Assembly: GCA_002308515.1 (NCBI GenBank)
Contig: DBVN01000003.1
Location: 35,280 to 43,868 of the forward strand
DNA from: Verrucomicrobia bacterium UBA1263
GTDB lineage: Bacteria > Verrucomicrobiota > Verrucomicrobiia > Limisphaerales > UBA1412
Direction: 5' to 3'
Length of the DNA: 8,589 bases
The position numbers and the translations under genes are program-made. Positions 4,222-8,589 of the stretch are shown here, piece by piece. Under the pieces are notes generated by a model, which was not told the origin of the DNA, made no database searches, and saw nothing but the letters and a program-made list of their open reading frames with translations. Numbering within the stretch: the first letter of the stretch is position 1; every line of letters starts with the position of its first letter.

Positions 4222-6888
4222 ATGAATATCGATGATCCGTCTTCATCTCCCGAAAAACCTTCCTTCTCCGAATCATTAGCCAATCTGGAATTTCCCGGCT
4301 GGTCTTCGGTCATCGTTCCAGACCTCTGGCAGCAGCAGGCCATCACGGCACTGAAGGAAGGAAAGGATGTTGTCGTACAAGCTCCAACAGGTGCCGGAAA
4401 AACTTTTATTTTTGAAAACTGGTCCCGACTGGGGAAAAACTCAAGTCAGGCTATTTACACCGTCCCGACTCGCGCTCTGGCCAATGATAAGCTGGCCGAA
4501 TGGCGCGCCCGCGGATGGAATGTCGGGATCGCTACCGGGGATCTTTCTGAAAACTTAGACGCTCCCATCATCGTTGCCACACTGGAAACTCAAAAGCTGA
4601 GACTCATCCGCGGGGAAGGCCCGGCACTCATGGTCGTGGATGAATATCAGATGATCCGGGACACAGACCGCGGTTTGAACTATGAACTGGCTCTGGCGAT
4701 GGCACCTCCGCATACACAGCTGCTGCTGCTCAGCGGCAGTGTGGCCAATCCGCAGGACATCGTCAAATGGTTCTCCCAGCTGGGACGTGATGCCGTGCTG
4801 GTCAAAACGACTCATCGGCCTGTTCCCCTGGAAGAAGTTCTGATCGAAAATCTTCAGTACCATGTTCCCTCGAATATCCGTGGGTTCTGGCCGCGCATCG
4901 CTGCCAAAGCACTCGCGGAAGACCTGGGTCCCCTGCTGATTTTCGCTCCACGGAGAACGGAAGCGGAAAAACTGGCGGCCGAGATCGCTCGTTATCTGCC
5001 GAATCCCAATCCGCTCAAGCTCACGCCCGAACAGCGCAAATGTGTGGGCGAGACCATCGCGAAGATGCTCAAGTCGAGGGTCTGCTTCCATCACAGCGGT
5101 TTGAGCTATGCCGCGCGCGCCGGTGTCATCGAACCGCTGACAAAAGCGGGACAACTGCGTGTAGTAGTCGCGACTATGGGGCTTGCCGCCGGGATCAATT
5201 TTTCTCTGCGCACCGTGGCTCTGGCCGCGGATTCCTACCGGAGAGGCGGCATCGAATACGCCATCCGCCCGGACGAGATCCTGCAAATGTTTGGAAGAGC
5301 GGGCCGCCGCGGGATAGATAAAACCGGTTATGTCCTGACTTCGGAAAAAGGCGTGAGACTCAAAGAAGGCTATTCCTGCCATCTCAGCCGCAGTAAATCT
5401 ATTGACTGGAGCGCCCTGCTAACAGTAATGCAGGCCGCGGTTGATATCGGCAAAGAACCGTTTTCCGAGGCGATGAGGGTACAGAAACGGCTTTTCACGG
5501 CAAACCTGGTCCCGCTGGGAATCGAGGAATCCATCAAAAGCCCCAATATGCCCTGCGGTCTGATCACCGACACGGAAAGAGCCCGTTTCATCCGCAAACC
5601 GATCCACGAAATTTTCAACAGTCAGGGACAATGGCAAAAGGCTCCGCTCACCAAGGAATGCCCGCTGAAAGATATTTTTGTAACACAAAAGGCCAAAGAT
5701 CTCCCTAAAGGACAATGGGCTCCGGCTTTGACAGAAGACGGAAAACCGGTTCTCCTGCCGGCTCTGACCCAGCGTTCCGCTGTCGAGAAAGTAGGCATCG
5801 GTCTCTTGTGCGATGTTGTCGTTCCTGATGTTCCATCTGTTGAGGAATCGTCTGAAATCCAAGAGAATGAGACAGAAACCCCATCAGCAGCGGAGGAAGA
5901 AAAACAGCCTAAGAAGGGTAAACAAAAGACCAAAACGATCTTAGGCCGTGTTCTGACTCTGGCGGAAGTCTATCCCGAAGAAAACATATATCTGGTCAAA
6001 TACATCCGTCGGCTCATCAACTGGAGCGGTCGTCATGTCGCTCCCAACAGCTGGAAAAACCGTGTCATTCCCCGTATCAAAGAGGCCTTCAAACAGCAGA
6101 AAACACGTTTGATCAAAATTGAACGACGCACCAATAAGTACGTCGCGTATCTGGATATCAGCGAAATGACTCTGAGCTGTCATGTGGATGAACACGGAGT
6201 AGCGCTGTATAAGCCGGCTTCACGGGAATCTTATCCGGAAAAATGTAAAAACTGCCCCCAGATCCCTGTCTGCAAAAAGCAGTCCACCTCTCCCGGAGCG
6301 GTTCTGAATTGGCTGCGGCTGGGACTGATCACTGCCGAAGGAAAACCAACTTTGCGTGGACGCATCGCCAGTTTCTTTTCCACCGGCGGCGGTCTCGCGA
6401 TCGCCGCGGCGATCGAGGATGAAGAATATCCTCTCAATGAACTCCTTTACGATTTGGCCAACCTGGACGCGGGCTTCCGTTTCGCCGGGGATGAAAACCG
6501 CTGGAGTGGTCGTCTGGCTTATGTCAGCAAAAAAACATACAATGGCCAATCCGCTCCCGGTTATCTGGAACACGGGGTTCCTCCGGAATACGGCTTCGGT
6601 GCCAGCGAAGTGATCGCCGCCATCCATAAGAATCCGGAGATCAAGGCTCAATTCACCACTCCAACTCTGGGCGTGGGTGATATTGACCGTATCATCATCG
6701 AGTGGCGGAGCCGTATGCGTCAGGTCGCGCATTCTTCTGAACTCAATAATGAACGCTGGAACGCTTTCAAAAAACTTTGTAAAGAAACACTGAATGAAGT
6801 GGAATCCCCCACTCTGACGGATCTGCCGCCGCTGGAATTCGCCCAGACCCGCAGAATGGAACACACGCTCATTCTGAAAAAACATTAG
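4222..6888 (+). CDS. Ski2-like superfamily 2 helicase with uncharacterised C-terminal half
   Basis: An 888-residue ATP-dependent SF2 helicase. Motor motifs in order: Walker A A-P-T-G-A-G-K-T (54-61), motif Ia T-V-P-T-R-A-L-A (80-87), motif Ib T-L-E-T (120-123), motif II D-E-Y-Q (140-143, instead of DEAH/DEVH), motif III S-G-S (171-173), motif IV I-F-A-P-R-R (240-245), F-H-H-S-G-L (289-294), motif V A-T-M-G-L-A-A-G-I-N (317-326), and motif VI Q-M-F-G-R-A-G-R-R-G (355-364). HHSG and GRAGRRG are hallmarks of the Ski2/Mtr4/HelY group, which unwinds RNA or DNA. Beyond about residue 430 I recognise no family: there is a charged low-complexity linker (537-572) and a C-x2-C-x5-C cluster (C675, C678, C684). 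It lies between dciA and mpl; no Shine-Dalgarno is seen. Substrate and role are unknown. Confidence 0.85.
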   Translation: MNIDDPSSSPEKPSFSESLANLEFPGWSSVIVPDLWQQQAITALKEGKDVVVQAPTGAGKTFIFENWSRLGKNSSQAIYTVPTRALANDKLAEWRARGWNVGIATGDLSENLDAPIIVATLETQKLRLIRGEGPALMVVDEYQMIRDTDRGLNYELALAMAPPHTQLLLLSGSVANPQDIVKWFSQLGRDAVLVKTTHRPVPLEEVLIENLQYHVPSNIRGFWPRIAAKALAEDLGPLLIFAPRRTEAEKLAAEIARYLPNPNPLKLTPEQRKCVGETIAKMLKSRVCFHHSGLSYAARAGVIEPLTKAGQLRVVVATMGLAAGINFSLRTVALAADSYRRGGIEYAIRPDEILQMFGRAGRRGIDKTGYVLTSEKGVRLKEGYSCHLSRSKSIDWSALLTVMQAAVDIGKEPFSEAMRVQKRLFTANLVPLGIEESIKSPNMPCGLITDTERARFIRKPIHEIFNSQGQWQKAPLTKECPLKDIFVTQKAKDLPKGQWAPALTEDGKPVLLPALTQRSAVEKVGIGLLCDVVVPDVPSVEESSEIQENETETPSAAEEEKQPKKGKQKTKTILGRVLTLAEVYPEENIYLVKYIRRLINWSGRHVAPNSWKNRVIPRIKEAFKQQKTRLIKIERRTNKYVAYLDISEMTLSCHVDEHGVALYKPASRESYPEKCKNCPQIPVCKKQSTSPGAVLNWLRLGLITAEGKPTLRGRIASFFSTGGGLAIAAAIEDEEYPLNELLYDLANLDAGFRFAGDENRWSGRLAYVSKKTYNGQSAPGYLEHGVPPEYGFGASEVIAAIHKNPEIKAQFTTPTLGVGDIDRIIIEWRSRMRQVAHSSELNNERWNAFKKLCKETLNEVESPTLTDLPPLEFAQTRRMEHTLILKKH

Positions 6889-6920
6889 AGACTCTATCAC
6901 TTTTTGAATAAATAATTTAT

Positions 6921-8300
6921 ATGTTGATTTACTTTGCTGGGATTTGTGGGACGGCTATGGCTTCCGCCGCGGTCGCTTTGAAACAAAAGGGTTATCAGAT
7001 CATGGGCTCCGACACGAACATTTATCCGCCGATGTCGGATTTTCTCATTGCCAACGGCATCGAGATCCTGCCCGGTTATCGCGAGGAGAATCTCAGGAAA
7101 ATCAAACCGGATCTGGTTGTGATCGGCAACGCTCTTTCCAGAGGCAATCCGGAAGTCGAGTACGTCCTGAACCAGCACTGGAATTTCAGCTCGCTGCCGG
7201 AACTTCTCAAGAATTATTTCATCCGGGGCAAACGTTCCCTTGTCGTCTGCGGCACTCACGGCAAAACCACGACCACCTCGCTCCTGACCTGGGTCTTTGA
7301 GCACAACGGATTCAACCCCAGTTACCTGATTGGAGGCATCCCCACTAATTTAAGTCAGGGAGCCCGTTTTACGGACAGTCCTTGGTTCATCATCGAAGGC
7401 GACGAATACGACACCGCTTTCTTCGACAAGCGCAGCAAGTTCATCCACTACTGCCCGGAAGTCGCTATCCTGAACAATCTGGAATTCGACCACGCCGATA
7501 TTTTTGAGAACTTGTCCATGGTCAAAAAGACTTTTCGTCACCTGATCAACACCGTACCGGGCAATGGTCTTGTCCTCTTCAACGGTGATGACTCCAATCT
7601 GCGGGAGATCACGAACGGGGTCACCTTCTGTCCGACATGTTCCTTTGGCCTGACCGAGGCTTGCCAGAACATCGCCAAAAACTGTGCCTATACCGATCAT
7701 GGCTCCAGTTTTGAGCTGAATGGCATCACCTATTCCATTCCCATGACAGGCGAGCTGAATGTTCGTAATGCACTGGCCGTGACTTCCTGCGCGCTTCACT
7801 GCGGTCTTTCACCGGAACAGATCCAGTCCGCGTTCAACACTTTCAAGGGCATCCGCCGCCGTATGGAAGTGGTCGGCACAAAATCCGGTGTCACCGTCAT
7901 AGATGACTTTGGCCACCATCCCACCGCTATCATCCAGACTTTGGCAGCCCTGCGCAAACGCTATCCCGGACAACGGATATGGGCCGCCTTTGAACCGCGA
8001 TCCAATACCACCCGCCGAAATGTTTTTCAAAAGGAACTAGCTCAGGCTCTGGGACAAAGCGATGGAGCCGTCATCAGCGCCGTAGCCAGAGAAAACCTGC
8101 TGTCCAAAGAAGAACGGCTGGACGTGAACAAACTGGTTGAAGATATCCGCTCCGATTTTCATATCCCGGCCGCTCACTTTAACGAAATAGATCAAATCGT
8201 CAAATGGCTCACCTCCCAAGCCAAAGAAGGTGACATCATCTGCGCCTTCAGCAACGGCAAATTCGGAGGCATCCATCACCTCCTTTTAGAAAATCTGTAA
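6921..8300 (+). CDS. mpl: UDP-N-acetylmuramate:L-alanyl-gamma-D-glutamyl-meso-diaminopimelate ligase
   Basis: Mpl joins the tripeptide L-Ala-gamma-D-Glu-meso-DAP, recovered from old peptidoglycan, to UDP-MurNAc in the cytoplasm, using ATP. The 459-residue length matches the family. Features in order: N-terminal Rossmann-like UDP-MurNAc domain beginning I-Y-F-A-G-I-C-G-T-A-M (3-13), with G-S-D (29-31); ATP loop G-T-H-G-K-T-T-T-T (111-119); E-G-D-E-Y-D-T-A-F-F-D-K (159-170), characteristic of Mpl rather than MurC; N-N-L-E-F-D-H-A-D-I-F (185-195); and C-terminal D-D-F-G-H-H-P-T-A (328-336) followed by F-E-P-R-S-N-T (357-363). The start at 6921 is 32 nt after the helicase stop and begins directly with the first beta strand; no Shine-Dalgarno is visible. 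The gene implies a meso-DAP cell wall with turnover recycling. Confidence 0.95.
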   Translation: MLIYFAGICGTAMASAAVALKQKGYQIMGSDTNIYPPMSDFLIANGIEILPGYREENLRKIKPDLVVIGNALSRGNPEVEYVLNQHWNFSSLPELLKNYFIRGKRSLVVCGTHGKTTTTSLLTWVFEHNGFNPSYLIGGIPTNLSQGARFTDSPWFIIEGDEYDTAFFDKRSKFIHYCPEVAILNNLEFDHADIFENLSMVKKTFRHLINTVPGNGLVLFNGDDSNLREITNGVTFCPTCSFGLTEACQNIAKNCAYTDHGSSFELNGITYSIPMTGELNVRNALAVTSCALHCGLSPEQIQSAFNTFKGIRRRMEVVGTKSGVTVIDDFGHHPTAIIQTLAALRKRYPGQRIWAAFEPRSNTTRRNVFQKELAQALGQSDGAVISAVARENLLSKEERLDVNKLVEDIRSDFHIPAAHFNEIDQIVKWLTSQAKEGDIICAFSNGKFGGIHHLLLENL

Positions 8301-8376
8301 TAACAAAAGAAACACTGCCGCGCTTTTCACAAATTTACTTAACTCCCAAACGCCATTAAGATTTCAATTTTATCAT

Positions 8377-8399
8377 AACATATTCAAAATCAATATGTT
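8377..8399. repeat. Perfect 8-bp inverted repeat, AT-rich
   Basis: AACATATT (8377-8384), 7-nt spacer CAAAATC, AATATGTT (8392-8399). The arms are perfect. The layout would suit a dimeric regulator site or a weak hairpin 77 nt downstream of mpl. No T-tract follows, so it is not a convincing terminator. Confidence 0.4.
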
Positions 8400-8459
8400 C
8401 TGTATAGATGTAAGATTCTTGCGTCTCCAAGACGAGCGGTTCACTTATCTCTAAAGTAA

Positions 8460-8492
8460 ATCCTTATTGTTAAGGATATTATTTGTATTTTA
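8460..8492 (+). terminator. Possible weak terminator after mpl
   Basis: 7-bp stem ATCCTTA / TAAGGAT with loop TTGT, followed by ATTATTTGTATTTTA. The stem is AT-rich and the T-tract interrupted, so termination would be weak. It is the best candidate to end the dciA-helicase-mpl transcript before the next promoter region. Confidence 0.35.
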
Positions 8493-8535
8493 GATGACTT
8501 TTGGATTTCTAATGTCGATTTTGGGATAAATGCGC

Positions 8536-8582
8536 TATAAAATCGAGAATTTACAAAGTGGGGAAAGTGTAAAAAAATGGTG
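8536..8582 (+). promoter_or_regulatory. Putative MraZ-type operator and promoter at the right edge
   Basis: A TATAAA box (8536-8541) is followed by AAAGTG (8555-8560), AAAGTG (8564-8569) and a related AAATGG (8575-8580). Characterised MraZ regulators bind short direct repeats of this kind (AAAGTG boxes in Mollicutes, TGGGN in E. coli) at about 10-bp spacing just upstream of mraZ, the first gene of the dcw cluster. The spacing here is 9 and 11 nt. No good -35 is seen. This would be the control region of a downstream gene outside the window. Confidence 0.45.
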
Positions 8583-8589
8583 GACGATG

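Larger units (their letters stand above)
8301..8589. other. Gene-free AT-rich stretch after mpl, ending in a promoter-like region
   Basis: No coding region, tRNA or mobile element is seen here. It holds an 8-bp inverted repeat (8377-8399), a small CGTCT-CCA-AGACG hairpin (8422-8434), an AT-rich terminator-like hairpin (8460-8477) and, at the right edge, a TATAAA box with AAAGTG repeats. A start codon of the next gene may be the ATG at 8577 or 8587, or beyond the window. Confidence 0.6.

Noticed and set aside
4555..5382. A 275-residue minus-strand frame inside the helicase gene.
   Set aside because: It overlaps the conserved motor motifs on the other strand and shows no recognisable domain; a shadow of GC-biased codon use.
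6220..6900. A 226-residue minus-strand frame over the end of the helicase gene.
   Set aside because: No family features; the plus-strand helicase frame is continuous and complete here.
1..8589. CRISPR array, insertion sequence, prophage or defence island.
   Set aside because: No regularly spaced repeats, transposase or integrase motifs, or terminal inverted repeats were found; the genes are housekeeping or secretion functions.

Overview
The window reads as ordinary chromosome from a diderm bacterium with meso-diaminopimelate peptidoglycan. It carries type II secretion pseudopilins, a Tat-exported oxidoreductase, the helicase loader DciA and the cell-wall recycling ligase Mpl. The Tat-exported aldo/keto reductase style, DciA and the sparse Shine-Dalgarno sites suggest the Planctomycetes-Verrucomicrobia-Chlamydiae (PVC) group, perhaps Verrucomicrobiota. 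That placement is an inference from style only.

Left part (1-2215, minus strand): four consecutive pseudopilin genes in the order gspG, gspH, gspI, gspJ, the last running off the left edge. gspH/gspI and gspI/gspJ overlap by ATGA, so this is one operon building the pseudopilus tip and shaft. GspH is unusually long and acidic. GspI and GspJ have non-canonical prepilin cleavage sites.

Middle (2216-2738): a minus-strand tRNA-Glu(TTC)/tRNA-Ala(GGC) pair with its own promoter and a clear intrinsic terminator. It is divergent from a plus-strand promoter that drives a Tat-exported aldo/keto reductase (2739-3680), which ends at a strong terminator (3741-3785).

Right part (3810-8300, plus strand): three genes probably co-transcribed, dciA (DUF721), a large Ski2-like SF2 helicase with an unusual C-terminal half, and mpl. 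The gaps are 13 and 32 nt. The remaining 289 nt hold no gene but end in AAAGTG-type direct repeats behind a TATAAA box. These resemble the MraZ operator that precedes mraZ and the division/cell-wall (dcw) cluster, so that cluster may start just beyond the right edge.

I see no mobile element, CRISPR array or obvious defence island. The most unusual content is the uncharacterised helicase paired with dciA, the acidic GspH, and the putative MraZ operator beside mpl.
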